The notes: a model not told the origin generated them from the letters alone. Counted from the stretch's first letter, positions 51,996 to 61,100 are shown. The stretch: 64,000 nt of DNA from Acidovorax sp. sic0104 (GCF_019219095.1 NZ_JAHUWH010000013.1:93301-157300); one strand, 5' to 3'. A program made the numbers and translations.

Positions 51996-52747
51996 GTGCC
52001 ATGCGCCATACAGAAACTGCCGCCGCGGACACCGCACCCTGGATGGACCTGCGCCAGATCACCGTGTGCTACGGCAGTGTGCAGGCCTTGCGGGGTGTGA
52101 GCCTGCGCATCGTGCCTGGCGAGCGCGTGGCCCTGGTGGGAGCCAACGGCAGTGGCAAGAGCACGCTGCTGCGCGTGTTGCACGGCCTGGCGGATGCGAA
52201 CGGCGGGGGCGGCTTGCAGCGTGACCGTGCGCTGCGCCAGGCCATGCTGTTCCAGCGCCCGCACATGCTGCGCACCAGCGCGCTCAACAACGTGGCGCTG
52301 GCACTGTGGCTGCGCGGCATGCGCTGGCGCGATGCACGGCTGGCCGCACTCACTGCGCTGCAGCGTGTGGGTCTGCAGGGCATTGCTGCGCAGAACGCGC
52401 GCACGCTCTCGGGCGGGCAGCAGCAGCGGCTGGCGCTGGCGCGCGCCTGGGCGCTGCGGCCCGATGTACTGCTGCTTGACGAACCCACCGCCAGCCTGGA
52501 CCCGCACGCCAAGCGCGAGGTCGAGGCGCTGATGGCCGACTTCGCCGCCAGCCATGGCTCTGGCGGCCCTGCCCATCCGGTGACCATGGTGTTCAGCAGC
52601 CACAACCTGGGTCAGGTCAAACGCCTGGCCAGCCGCGTTGTGTACATGGAGCATGGCCGCCTGGTGGCCGACCTGCCCGTGCACGATTTCTTCAACGGCC
52701 CCCTGCCCGAGGCCGCCCGTTTGTTTGTCAAAGGAGAACTGGTATGA
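51992..52747 (+). CDS. tupC: Tungstate ABC transporter, ATP-binding protein
   Basis: 251-residue ATPase with Walker A GANGSGKST, signature LSGGQQQRLALARA, Walker B VLLLDEPTASLD and the H-loop histidine in FSSHNLGQV. It energises import of the oxyanion. Overlaps tupB (ATGA) and tupA by 4 bases, so the three genes are translationally coupled. A TupC or related phosphate-like ATPase; the context with TupA decides. Confidence 0.9.
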   Translation: MSAMRHTETAAADTAPWMDLRQITVCYGSVQALRGVSLRIVPGERVALVGANGSGKSTLLRVLHGLADANGGGGLQRDRALRQAMLFQRPHMLRTSALNNVALALWLRGMRWRDARLAALTALQRVGLQGIAAQNARTLSGGQQQRLALARAWALRPDVLLLDEPTASLDPHAKREVEALMADFAASHGSGGPAHPVTMVFSSHNLGQVKRLASRVVYMEHGRLVADLPVHDFFNGPLPEAARLFVKGELV

Positions 52748-53658
52748 CAGGAACTGACCCCCACGCCCCACGCTTCATGTGGTCGCAGTCTCCCAAGGGG
52801 ACCGCATTTTCATCCTGGGGCGGCCCGGCGATGAAGAATTTCAAGCTTTTTGGCACTGTATCGCGCATTCAGCCAGCGTTGGCAGCTATTATTTTTGTAG
52901 CGTCTGGCGCGGCGTCCGCACAAAGCATCACGATGGCCTCCACCACGTCCACCGAGCAGTCGGGCCTGTTCAGCCATTTGCTGCCCGAGTTCAAGAAGAC
53001 CAGCGGCATCGACCTGAAGGTGGTGGCGCTGGGGACGGGCCAGGCGCTGGACATGGCGCGCCGTGGCGACGCCGACGTGCTGTTCGTGCACGACCAGGCT
53101 GCCGAAGAAAAGTTCGTGGCTGATGGCTGGGGCGTCAAGCGCTACCCGGTCATGTACAACGACTTCATCCTCGTCGGCCCCAAGGAGGACCCCGCAGGCA
53201 CTCGCGGCAAGGACATCGTGCAGGCGCTGCAAAAGCTCGCGGCCGGCAACGTCAACTTCATCTCGCGCGGCGACAAAAGCGGTACGCACGCGGCCGAGCT
53301 GCGCTACTGGAAGCTTGCGGGCGCCGATGCCGCCAAGGGCAGCGGCTACAAGGAATGCGGCTGCGGCATGGGCCCCGCGCTCAACATCGCGGCGTCGAGC
53401 AACGCCTACGTGCTGGCCGACCGCGGCACCTGGCTCAACTTCAAGAACCGTGCCGACCTGGCCGTCCTGGTGGAGGGCGACACCAGGCTCTTCAACCAGT
53501 ACGGCGTGATGGTGGTCAACCCCGCCAAGCACCCGCACGTGAAGGCGCAGGACGCGCAAAAATTCGTCGACTGGGTCGTGTCGCCCGCCGGCCAGCAGGT
53601 CATCGCCAGCTACAAGATCGGCGGTGAGCAGCTGTTCTTTCCCAACGCTGGAAGGTAG
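52744..53658 (+). CDS. tupA: Tungstate ABC transporter, substrate-binding protein (repeat-derived leader)
   Basis: Periplasmic receptor with ITMASTTSTEQSGLFSHLLP, the TupA ligand motif, and the middle region FISRGDKSGTHAAELRYWK. Two starts are possible: ATG 52744 overlaps tupC (304 residues), or ATG 52831 (275 residues), which starts directly with the signal peptide (MKNFKLFGTVSRIQPALAAI). The upstream 29 residues (PKGTAFSSWGGPA) come from a CCCCCTGAG-type repeat, and the signal peptide itself from an AGCTAT-type repeat. The inner start is more likely for secretion. Cleavage is expected after ASA (about residue 30 of the short form). Confidence 0.9.
   Translation: MTGTDPHAPRFMWSQSPKGTAFSSWGGPAMKNFKLFGTVSRIQPALAAIIFVASGAASAQSITMASTTSTEQSGLFSHLLPEFKKTSGIDLKVVALGTGQALDMARRGDADVLFVHDQAAEEKFVADGWGVKRYPVMYNDFILVGPKEDPAGTRGKDIVQALQKLAAGNVNFISRGDKSGTHAAELRYWKLAGADAAKGSGYKECGCGMGPALNIAASSNAYVLADRGTWLNFKNRADLAVLVEGDTRLFNQYGVMVVNPAKHPHVKAQDAQKFVDWVVSPAGQQVIASYKIGGEQLFFPNAGR
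52780..52830. repeat. CCCCCTGAG/AGGGGG-type repeat, partial, in the tupA 5' region
   Basis: CTCCCAAGGGGACCGCATTT, then CATCCTGGGGCGGCCCGGCG. The right part matches the minus strand of the hemC-embedded copy; here it runs straight into ATG 52831. Confidence 0.75.
52847..52901. repeat. AGCTAT-type dispersed repeat forming the TupA signal peptide
   Basis: TTTTTGGCACTGTATCGCGC, then CAGCCAGCGTTGGCAGCTAT and TATTTTTGTAGC. It encodes residues 6-24 of the short TupA form. Confidence 0.75.
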
Positions 53659-53659
53659 C

Positions 53660-53735
53660 CCCCTGAGCCGCTTCGCGTCATCCCCCCAAGGGGGACGCCC
53701 CCGGCGGCCCGCCGAAGCCGGTTCCTCGGGGGCGA
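53660..53735. repeat. CCCCCTGAG/AGGGGG-type dispersed repeat after tupA
   Basis: CCCCCTGAGCCGCTTCGCGT, then CCCCCCAAGGGGGACGCCCC, then GGCGGCCCGCCGAAGCCGGTTC. It starts 2 bases after the tupA stop codon and may double as a terminator. Confidence 0.85.
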
Positions 53736-53819
53736 TGATTCGTGCAGAGTGTCCCTCGCGGTAGGTTGGTAAGCCCGGCAACAGGTTGGCGACGCACCGG
53801 TGGGATACGGGCCCTGGTG

Positions 53820-55517
53820 TCACTCGTCGTCCCGGTGGTGTGAGCTGCGCCAGATCGCGCGTACCAGCCACAGTCCGCAGACCACGGCGCCGAAAAAGCC
53901 GAGGAAGCCGAAGGCCGGCAGGCCGAACAGCGTGGGACCGCCCTTGACCGTCATCACGATGGATGAGCCGATGATCAGCGCCGCGATCACCAGCGCCATC
54001 GCCAGCCGGTTGGCTGAGCGGTCGATCTGGTCGCCCACGCGCTTGAGGTGCGCCAGCTCGATGCCGACCTGCAGGCGCCCCCGCCGCGCATTGCGCAGCA
54101 GCCGCGCCATGTCGTCGGGCAACTGCTCTACGGTGGAGAGCGTGCGGCGCAGCGTCCACAGCGCGCGCCCGGCCAGTGCGCGGGGCTGGTAACGGTCCCG
54201 GGCCACCTGCCTGAGCAGCGGCAGCGCCTGCGTCGCCATGTGAAAGCCCGGGTCCAGGTTGCGGCCCATGCCCTCCAGCGCGATGAAGGCCTTGATCAGC
54301 AGTGCCAGATCCGCCGGAAGTGCCAGGTGGTGCTCGCGCAGCAGGGCGGTCACGTCTGCCAGCATCTGCGCCAGGCTCAGTTGCGCCAGTGGCACGCCGT
54401 GGTACTGGTCCACGAAGGCCTCGATCTCGGTCTCCAACTGGCCCAGGTTGATGCCGTGCTCGTCGCCCGTCCAGTCCAGCAGCACGTCGGCCACGGCCTG
54501 CGGCTGGTGCTCCACCAGGCCCAGCAGCAGCTGCAGCAGTTCGTCGCGGCGGCGCTGCGACAGCCGCCCCACCATGCCGAAGTCGATGAACGCGATGCGG
54601 TTGCCAGGCTGGTAGAACACGTTGCCCGGGTGCGGGTCTGCATGGAATAGGCCGTCTTCCAGGATCATCTTGAGCAGTGCCTGGGCGCCGCGCTGTGCCA
54701 GGACCTGACGGTCGAAGCCGGCTTCGGGGGTCAGTGCCTCCAGCGCGCTGCCGGGCACGCCGGTGACGAGGTCCTGCACGTTGATGCGCTCGCACGTGTG
54801 CTCCCAGTGCACGCGAGGGATCAGGACGTGCGGCAGCTGTGCCATGTTGGCGGCAATGCGTTCGGCCTGCCTGCATTCGCCCGCGAGGTCCAGTTCGCGG
54901 CGCAGCGAGCGTGCGAACTCGCGCACCAACTGCTGCGGTCGGTAGGGCTTGACCGCGGGCAGCTCGGCCTCGGCCAGCGCTGCCAGTCGGTGCAGCAGGC
55001 GCAGATCGGCATGGATGATGTCGGCGATGCCGGGACGGCGGATCTTGACCACGACCTCGGCGCCGCCCTGCAGCCGGGCGCGATGTACCTGCGCGATGGA
55101 CGCGGCGGCCAGGGGGTCTGGGTCGAACCACGCGAATACGGCTTCGGGCTCCGCGCCCAGGTCTTCGCGCAGTTGAGGGCGCAGAACCTCCAGGGGCACG
55201 GCCGGCACTTGGCTGTGCAGCTTCTCGAACTCGGCGATCCACTCCGGCCCGAACAGATCGGCTCGGCCCGCGAGGATCTGCCCGAACTTGACGAAGGTCG
55301 GACCCAGCTCTTCCAGGGCGAGCCGAACCTGGACTGGAGGCTCCACGCGTGCCAGGTCGGCAGCATGCGTCCAGTGCAGGGCCTGGCCGGCACGCTCGAG
55401 CTTGTCGGCCAGGCCCAGTCGGCGCACGGTGTCACCAAAGCCATGGCGCACCATCACACCCAGAATTTCCTTGAGGCGTCCGAGGTCGCGCGCGGTGTCC
55501 AGGGTCTCTATGAGCAT
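53820..55517 (-). CDS. AarF/UbiB-family atypical kinase-like protein
   Basis: 565-residue membrane-associated ADCK/ABC1 protein. It has the family's KxGQ motif (FVKFGQILAGRADLFGPEW), the alanine-rich loop AAASIAQVHRA, the VVKIRRPG lysine, HADPHPGN and the metal-binding FIDFGMVG. Two C-terminal transmembrane helices (about 500-522 and 527-545) anchor it. UbiB supports ubiquinone synthesis, but UbiB itself normally sits with ubiE/ubiJ, which are absent here, so this may be a paralogue. Last gene of a five-gene operon, 39 bases after the DUF2269-like gene. Confidence 0.88.
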   Translation of the reverse strand: MLIETLDTARDLGRLKEILGVMVRHGFGDTVRRLGLADKLERAGQALHWTHAADLARVEPPVQVRLALEELGPTFVKFGQILAGRADLFGPEWIAEFEKLHSQVPAVPLEVLRPQLREDLGAEPEAVFAWFDPDPLAAASIAQVHRARLQGGAEVVVKIRRPGIADIIHADLRLLHRLAALAEAELPAVKPYRPQQLVREFARSLRRELDLAGECRQAERIAANMAQLPHVLIPRVHWEHTCERINVQDLVTGVPGSALEALTPEAGFDRQVLAQRGAQALLKMILEDGLFHADPHPGNVFYQPGNRIAFIDFGMVGRLSQRRRDELLQLLLGLVEHQPQAVADVLLDWTGDEHGINLGQLETEIEAFVDQYHGVPLAQLSLAQMLADVTALLREHHLALPADLALLIKAFIALEGMGRNLDPGFHMATQALPLLRQVARDRYQPRALAGRALWTLRRTLSTVEQLPDDMARLLRNARRGRLQVGIELAHLKRVGDQIDRSANRLAMALVIAALIIGSSIVMTVKGGPTLFGLPAFGFLGFFGAVVCGLWLVRAIWRSSHHRDDE

Positions 55518-55556
55518 GTGGGCATGATATGGCGCGCTGCCGGTGCCTGGGCCGTT

Positions 55557-56033
55557 TCAGCCCCAAAGCGTGGGCTTGGCCGCCATGAGGTAGAGCACAA
55601 ATGCCATGGCCGCGAAAGCTGGGTACCCCAGTGCCTCCCACCAGCGCGCATGCTGCCAGTATTTCGGGGGCAGGTCCGTGCCGGTGCGGACCGCCTGGGC
55701 TGCCATGTCGCGCATGCGCAGCTGCAGCCACACCACAGGCAGCCAGCAGGCGCCCGCCAGCGCATACAGCCCCAGGGACGTCGCCAGCCACGGCGTGGCC
55801 AGCGGCAGTCCCGCCAGGTGCGCCATGGCCAGGCCCGTGGCCGGCTGGATGAGCACCGTGGGCGTGGTGAACCACCAGTCCGCGCGTACCACCAGCCGCG
55901 TGACCACGGCCTGGGCCTGGAGGTTGCCGCTGCGGTTGGTGAAGAACATGTAGAACGCCGACCCCAGGCCCGTGCCCACCAGCAGCATGCTGGACAGGAT
56001 GTGGATCCACTTGAGGACGAGGTACAGGCTCAT
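55557..56033 (-). CDS. DUF2269-like integral membrane protein
   Basis: 158 residues with four hydrophobic helices. The start SLYLVLKWIHILSSMLLVGT, then GLGSAFYMFFTNRSGN and VRADWWFTTPTVLIQPATGL, is typical of DUF2269 membrane proteins. ATG 56033 overlaps the preceding DoxX-like gene by 4 bases. Function unknown. Part of the EAL-to-AarF operon. Confidence 0.78.
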   Translation of the reverse strand: MSLYLVLKWIHILSSMLLVGTGLGSAFYMFFTNRSGNLQAQAVVTRLVVRADWWFTTPTVLIQPATGLAMAHLAGLPLATPWLATSLGLYALAGACWLPVVWLQLRMRDMAAQAVRTGTDLPPKYWQHARWWEALGYPAFAAMAFVLYLMAAKPTLWG

Positions 56034-56434
56034 GGTCGATCCGCGCGCCGTGGGTGCGGCGTGTTTTGCAGCAGTACCCAAAGAATGGCGGCGATGGGCA
56101 GGTTCTTGGTCAAGGGGCCGAGCGGGTGCAGCCACAGGTCGGGCTGGATCACCGTGGCCAGGGCGGTCATGGCGGCCATCAGCGCCAGCGCGGTGGCATA
56201 CGCGGCGCGGCCCGGGCGACATGCCATCCACAGGCCCAGCACAGCATCGGCAGCCGCGCCGCCCAGGATGAGCGCAGTGGTCCAGCCAGCAGCTTGCAGC
56301 GCGTCCGGCACGCCGGCCAGCAGGTCGCGGCTTTGGCCGTGCAGCTCCCGCACACTGACAACGGCCGTGATGAGCCACACTGCCACAAGGCTGTAGCGCA
56401 GCAGGCGCTCGGTGGCTGTTGGCAGGGCGCTCAC
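56030..56434 (-). CDS. DoxX-like membrane protein
   Basis: 134 residues, four predicted helices: LLRYSLVAVWLITAVVSV, then ALILGGAAADAVLGLWMAC (read approximately) and two more, ending NLPIAAILWVLLQ. Resembles DoxX-like subunits, small quinone-associated membrane proteins. GTG 56434 overlaps the previous gene's stop by 4 bases. The open frame continues upstream for over 500 codons in another gene's antiframe, which is not used. Confidence 0.72.
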   Translation of the reverse strand: MSALPTATERLLRYSLVAVWLITAVVSVRELHGQSRDLLAGVPDALQAAGWTTALILGGAAADAVLGLWMACRPGRAAYATALALMAAMTALATVIQPDLWLHPLGPLTKNLPIAAILWVLLQNTPHPRRADRP

Positions 56435-57561
56435 GCGGGCTCTTCCACCACATCGGTCACCATGCCCCAGCGGGCGAATTCGGGCGCGAAGGACTCGAGC
56501 GCGAGCAAACCGGTGCTGGTGTGCGCACCTACGGGAAGCGGGTTGCCTGCCGCCAGGCGCCGCGCCAGCAGGATGGTTGCCATGCAAGGGATCTCCGGGC
56601 CGTGGTCGTTGTCGGCCGCGATGTGCCATGCGCGGCGACGCGTCGTGCCATGCGCATCCATGCCCGCCACCCGCACCACCATGCCGCCCAGCGGCGTGCC
56701 CAGCACGTCCAGGACGCCCCCTGCGCGGTGCAGCAGCCCGGCCAGGCGCTCGGGGTGCGGCAGCACGCCCCGGTGGCGCAGTGCAGCGATGGCGGCGAAG
56801 CAGCGCTGTGCCAGGCCCACTTCCAGCGCGGCCCTGAAGACCACCCGGTCGCGCACCTGATAGCGCTGCGGGAACAGCTCCAGGTCCGGGATGTCGCACA
56901 CGGCGGCCAGGCGTGGGCGCAGGCGCTTGAAGTGCACCGGCACGGGTTCGGCCCAACCGCGCCGGGGTTGCCACTGTCCGCCTTCCCACACGGGAATGGG
57001 CAGCCCGCAGTAGCTCAGCACTGCCTCCAGCGTGGCCTGTCCGCGCGGCGCGCGCTGAGCGGGGGCGATGCAGATGTCGATGCTGTCGATGTGCTGCCAC
57101 CCCGCACACAGATGGTCGATGACGGCCGACGATAGCGCGGGCACGGTGCTCGCGCCGGTGATGGCCGTGCGCTGCGCCGCAACGAAGTCGCCGTGCACCG
57201 ATGCCGGAAAGTCGCACACGAATCGACGGCCGTCGGCCAGGTCGATGTAGTGCGCGCCGGCCTCGGCCGCTGCCTGCGCCACCGCGTAGGCCTGCGCCTG
57301 GAACGGGCCGGCCGTGTGGATCACCAGGCCCACGCCCAGAGCGCGCAGCTGGTCGGCCAGGCCAGGTGCCTGGTGGTCCAGGGCCACGCCGCGCGCGCCG
57401 TGGTTCAGCGTGGCTGCAAACGCTTGCGCACGGGACGCGTCGCGCCCTGCCACGAGCACGGCCATGCGGTGGTGATGGGCCGGATCGCACGCGAGCGCAC
57501 GGCAGATGCGTGCGCCAAAGTTGCCATAGCCGCCAAGGACCAGTGTGGTGAGTGCTGTCAC
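56431..57561 (-). CDS. Saccharopine-dehydrogenase-like NAD(P)-binding oxidoreductase
   Basis: 376 residues. The N-terminal Rossmann motif TTLVLGGYGNFGARICRAL (GxGxxG-type at about 8-14) is followed by VLVAGRDASRAQAFAATL and VIHTAGPFQAQAYAVAQAA, the saccharopine-dehydrogenase-like pattern in which a second residue set guards the cofactor. The C-terminal half (about 190-376) is not recognised. Substrate unknown; the lysine-pathway enzyme is unlikely because this family includes membrane-lipid reductases. GTG 57561 overlaps the EAL gene's stop (GTGA). Confidence 0.8.
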   Translation of the reverse strand: MTALTTLVLGGYGNFGARICRALACDPAHHHRMAVLVAGRDASRAQAFAATLNHGARGVALDHQAPGLADQLRALGVGLVIHTAGPFQAQAYAVAQAAAEAGAHYIDLADGRRFVCDFPASVHGDFVAAQRTAITGASTVPALSSAVIDHLCAGWQHIDSIDICIAPAQRAPRGQATLEAVLSYCGLPIPVWEGGQWQPRRGWAEPVPVHFKRLRPRLAAVCDIPDLELFPQRYQVRDRVVFRAALEVGLAQRCFAAIAALRHRGVLPHPERLAGLLHRAGGVLDVLGTPLGGMVVRVAGMDAHGTTRRRAWHIAADNDHGPEIPCMATILLARRLAAGNPLPVGAHTSTGLLALESFAPEFARWGMVTDVVEEPA

Positions 57562-59255
57562 GGATGGGAAGGGTGGACGGAGTGCAGGAAGTCGGCGCCT
57601 GGTGGCTGGGAGGAGAGCAGCGCGGGGGGCGTAAGCAGTGCCTGCAGGGCCTTGCGGCGCGGCGGCATCTCGGTGTTGTACCAGCTGGGTACGCTGGCCG
57701 ATGCAATGGGCCTGCTGTACAGGTAGCCCTGGATGGCGTGCAGGCCCGCTGCCGCCACGGCCTGCAGTTCGCCGGTGGTTTCCACGCCCTCCACGACCAC
57801 CGACAGGCCGAGCTCGCGTGCCAGGGCGCCGATGTGCCGCAACAGCGACTGCCTGCGGGCATCGCTGGCCAGTTGCTGCACGAAGAGCCTGTCGCACTTG
57901 ACGCCTGCGACGGGAAGTTCCGCCAGCATTCCCAGCGACGAGTATCCGGTGCCGAAATCATCCAGCACCACCGCGATGCCCAGCGTGCGCAGCGCCTGCA
58001 ACGCCTCCACCATGGGAGCGCCCAGGGCGATGACGGAGTGTTCGGTCATCTCCAGCCGCAGCGTGCGGTGGGGCAGGGCACGCTGGGCCAGCTCGATGTG
58101 AAGCCAGTCGGCAAAACCTGGGGCCATCAGCGTGACCGGCGCCACGTTCACGCTGATGGTGACCTGCAGCAGACCTTGCCCGCGCCACGCAGCCAAGCTG
58201 TCCAGAGCGTTGCGCATGATCATCCGGTCCACGTCGGCCGTGCGGCCCTGCAGTTCGCAGGCCAGCAGGAAGATCTCGGGATTGAGCGGGCCCAGGGCAG
58301 GGTCCTTCACGCGCAGCAGCGCTTCGAACTGCGCGCCGGGCTGGCGCAGGTCCACGATGGGCTGGAAGTGCAGCGCCAGCCGGTCTGGCTGCAGCAGGTC
58401 GGGCAGCCGGTCTGCGATGAGGGACAGCTGCAGGTCGCGATCGGGGTTGTGCGCCATGCTCGAGCCTCGCATCATCGACAGTCCCCTGCGCAGCAGTTGC
58501 TGGCGGCCTGCGTCGAAGTGCATGTTGCGCATCTGCTCCACGGCCAGAGCGGTGCCGAACACCAGCACGCTGATCAGCAGCGCACCGTGGCGTGCAGTGT
58601 CGCCGGCAGGGGCGCTGGACAGGGGGAAGGTGTTGATCAGCAACCAATGCAGCAGCAGGATCGCGGCGCCGCACACGGCCTTTTCTTCCCAAGAGCGGCG
58701 CAGGATGTGGGAAGTCAGCACGCTCAGCTTGGCGGCCCGGTGGCGAATGGATGTCCAGGTGGCCAGGCACAGCGCGATGGCCGCCGCCAGCACGATGGCC
58801 ATCCAGTTCACAGCGGCGAAGCTGCGCACCTGGTCCTGCGTGATGGCGAAGTGCGCCAGCAGCATGCCTGCCGCCAGGCCAGCGCCCGCCACCGCAATGT
58901 GCAGCCGGTTGGCGCTGGTGCTCAGCGTCGGGATGGTCAGCCGCGTGCTCACGGCCATGATGATCAGCCCGCTGAGCGCGGGCACCAGGTCGAGCGCCAC
59001 GGTGTGGTGCGCAAGCTCGTCATACATGAAGAGGCCCACCACATCCAGCGCCCAGACGATGCACCCGATGCCCAGCGATGCATGCGATGCGCTCACGCGC
59101 CGGCTGGGCGGGTCCACCGAGAAGGCGGTGTGCTCCACCAGCCGCTGGCACACGTGCACCACCAGCGACGCCGTGGCCCAGAACAGCAGGCCTTGGAGCG
59201 GCGCAGGAAACGCCACCGCGAACGCCTGCGCGGCGTCATGCCAGATTGAAACCAT
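57558..59255 (-). CDS. Membrane-anchored EAL-domain protein (c-di-GMP phosphodiesterase), no GGDEF
   Basis: 565 residues. Seven hydrophobic helices (about 15-240) form a degenerate MHYT-like sensor, where LGIGCIVWALDVVGLFMYDE replaces the MHYT motif and its histidine. The EAL domain (about 275-520) follows directly without a GGDEF domain. All catalytic residues are present by family comparison: E311 in EAL, N370, E402, D432-D433 in DDFGTG, K453, E489 and Q509. It should hydrolyse c-di-GMP. First gene of the operon running down to aarF, with a four-base overlap to the next gene. Confidence 0.88.
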   Translation of the reverse strand: MVSIWHDAAQAFAVAFPAPLQGLLFWATASLVVHVCQRLVEHTAFSVDPPSRRVSASHASLGIGCIVWALDVVGLFMYDELAHHTVALDLVPALSGLIIMAVSTRLTIPTLSTSANRLHIAVAGAGLAAGMLLAHFAITQDQVRSFAAVNWMAIVLAAAIALCLATWTSIRHRAAKLSVLTSHILRRSWEEKAVCGAAILLLHWLLINTFPLSSAPAGDTARHGALLISVLVFGTALAVEQMRNMHFDAGRQQLLRRGLSMMRGSSMAHNPDRDLQLSLIADRLPDLLQPDRLALHFQPIVDLRQPGAQFEALLRVKDPALGPLNPEIFLLACELQGRTADVDRMIMRNALDSLAAWRGQGLLQVTISVNVAPVTLMAPGFADWLHIELAQRALPHRTLRLEMTEHSVIALGAPMVEALQALRTLGIAVVLDDFGTGYSSLGMLAELPVAGVKCDRLFVQQLASDARRQSLLRHIGALARELGLSVVVEGVETTGELQAVAAAGLHAIQGYLYSRPIASASVPSWYNTEMPPRRKALQALLTPPALLSSQPPGADFLHSVHPSHP

Positions 59256-59319
59256 GTCCCACCCTCTTTGTGAGCGGTCATCATACGACCCGCACCGCCG
59301 CTGGCGCCCATTCCGCGTT

Positions 59320-60420
59320 TCAGTTGACGATGGCCACGCCCTTGATCTGCGCGTACACCGGCTTGCCCGGTACCAGGCCCAGCGCAGTGGCCGAGCGCTG
59401 CGTGACCCGCGCGAGAAGCCGCGTCGACCCGGCGTCCAGGGCCACCATCAACTGGCCCGGGCTGTCGTGTGCGAGCTGCACCACCGTGGCGGGCAGGATG
59501 TTCAGGATGCTTGTATCGGCGGGGGGCGCGAGCGCCAGGCTCACATCGCGGGCCTGGATGCGCAGCCGGATCGTGTCGCCCACGGCATGCTCGCCGGGGC
59601 TGACCAGCAGCAGTTGCCCGCCCGCGAAGGCCACCGTGGTCACGTGATCGTGGTCATCGTGCAGGGTCACCTGGCAGTCGATCACGGTGGCCGCAGTGTC
59701 GCCGTGGGCCAGCGGCAGGTCCAGCCGCACGATGAGCTCGGACGTGGGCCCCTGGGCCCTCACGCGGCCATCCTCCAGCAGCACCATGTGGGCCGCCAGG
59801 CGGGCTACTTCGTCGATGGCGTGGCTCACGTACAGCACCGGGATGTCCAGCGCTCGGTGCAGTTTCTCGAGGTAAGGCAGGACCTCGGCCTTGCGCGGCG
59901 CGTCGAGCGCGGCCAGCGGCTCGTCCATGAGCAGCAAGCGCGGGCTGGTGGCCAGGGCGCGTGCCATTGCCACGCGTTGGCGCTCGCCACCTGACAGGGC
60001 CTGGGGTTTGCGGTCCATCAGGTGGCCGATGCCCAGCAGCTCCACTGCCTGCTCCAGCGCCACCTGGCGGCGTGCGGGCGGCGTGCGCTTCTGGCCGTAG
60101 CCGATGTTGCCCTGTACCGTGAGGTGGTCGAACAGGCTCGCTTCCTGAAACACATAGCCCAGCGCGCGCTCGTGCGTGCCACGCCAGACCTGCAGCGTAT
60201 CGTCCTGCCAGACCTCATCGTTGACCTGCACGCGGCCCGGCCGGGCGCGTTCCAGGCCGGCGATGGCGCGCAGACACGTGGTCTTGCCGCAGCCGGATGG
60301 GCCGAACAGCGCGGTCACGCCGCGCCCGGGCAGGCGCAGGTCCACATCCAGCGTGAACCCTGGCCGCGCCAGGTGCAGCCTGGCGACGATCTGTTGCGAA
60401 CTCGGTGGGCTGGCGCTCAT
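59320..60420 (-). CDS. modC: Molybdate ABC transporter, ATP-binding protein
   Basis: 366 residues. ABC domain (1-230) with Walker A FGPSGCGKTTCLRAI, signature LSGGERQRVAMARAL and Walker B LLLMDEPLAALD, followed by a C-terminal TOBE/Mop domain (about 290-366) that binds oxyanions and gives feedback control. ATG 60420 shares a base with the modB stop (TGATG). Last gene of modABC. Confidence 0.94.
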   Translation of the reverse strand: MSASPPSSQQIVARLHLARPGFTLDVDLRLPGRGVTALFGPSGCGKTTCLRAIAGLERARPGRVQVNDEVWQDDTLQVWRGTHERALGYVFQEASLFDHLTVQGNIGYGQKRTPPARRQVALEQAVELLGIGHLMDRKPQALSGGERQRVAMARALATSPRLLLMDEPLAALDAPRKAEVLPYLEKLHRALDIPVLYVSHAIDEVARLAAHMVLLEDGRVRAQGPTSELIVRLDLPLAHGDTAATVIDCQVTLHDDHDHVTTVAFAGGQLLLVSPGEHAVGDTIRLRIQARDVSLALAPPADTSILNILPATVVQLAHDSPGQLMVALDAGSTRLLARVTQRSATALGLVPGKPVYAQIKGVAIVN

Positions 60421-61100
60421 CAGGACACCATCGATGCACGACGCCGCGTGAGGTTCAACCCCAGCAGCACCAGGAAAGAGAAAACCACCATGCCCCCGGC
60501 GAGCCAGTGCGCCTGCGTGTATTCCAGCGCCTCCACATGGTCGTAGATCTGCACCGACACCACGCGCGTCACGCCGGGGATGTTGCCACCCAGCATCAGC
60601 ACCACGCCGAACTCGCCCACCGTGTGCGCAAAGCTCAGGATCGCCGCCGTGATGAAGCCCGGGCGGGCCAGTGGCAGCGCCACGGTGAAAAACCGGTCCA
60701 GCGGCCCCGCGCCCAGAGTGGCCGCGGCTTCCAGCGGTCTTTGGCCGATGCTCTCGAACGCATGCTGCAGTGGCTGCACCGCGAAGGGAAGCGAATAGAT
60801 GAGCGAACCCGCCACCAGCCCCCAGAACGTGAAGGGCAGCGTCCCCAGCCCCAGCCCCTGGGTGAACTGCCCGATGGGACCGTGGGGGCCCAGCGTGACC
60901 AGCAGGTAAAAGCCGATCACCGTGGGCGGCAGCACCAGCGGCAGTGCCACAAGGGCCGACACCGGCCCGCGCCAGCGCGAAGGCGTGTGCGCAAGCCACC
61001 AGGCCAGCGGCGTGCACAGCACCAGCAGCAGCGCCATGGTGGTGCCGGCCAGGCGCAGGGTCAGGCCGATGGCCGCAAGATCGGCGCTGGAAAAAGGCAT
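60420..61100 (-). CDS. modB: Molybdate ABC transporter, permease
   Basis: 226 residues, about six helices. [20 protein letters not shown] holds the EAA loop; [20 protein letters not shown] is conserved in ModB. ATG 61100 is the best start. Stop codon overlaps modC. Confidence 0.93.
   Translation of the reverse strand: MPFSSADLAAIGLTLRLAGTTMALLLVLCTPLAWWLAHTPSRWRGPVSALVALPLVLPPTVIGFYLLVTLGPHGPIGQFTQGLGLGTLPFTFWGLVAGSLIYSLPFAVQPLQHAFESIGQRPLEAAATLGAGPLDRFFTVALPLARPGFITAAILSFAHTVGEFGVVLMLGGNIPGVTRVVSVQIYDHVEALEYTQAHWLAGGMVVFSFLVLLGLNLTRRRASMVS

Noticed and set aside
56434..57961. Fusion-looking frame upstream of the DoxX-like gene
   Set aside because: The extension runs through the antiframe of the saccharopine-like gene; the four-base overlap and GTG at 56434 give a sensible start.
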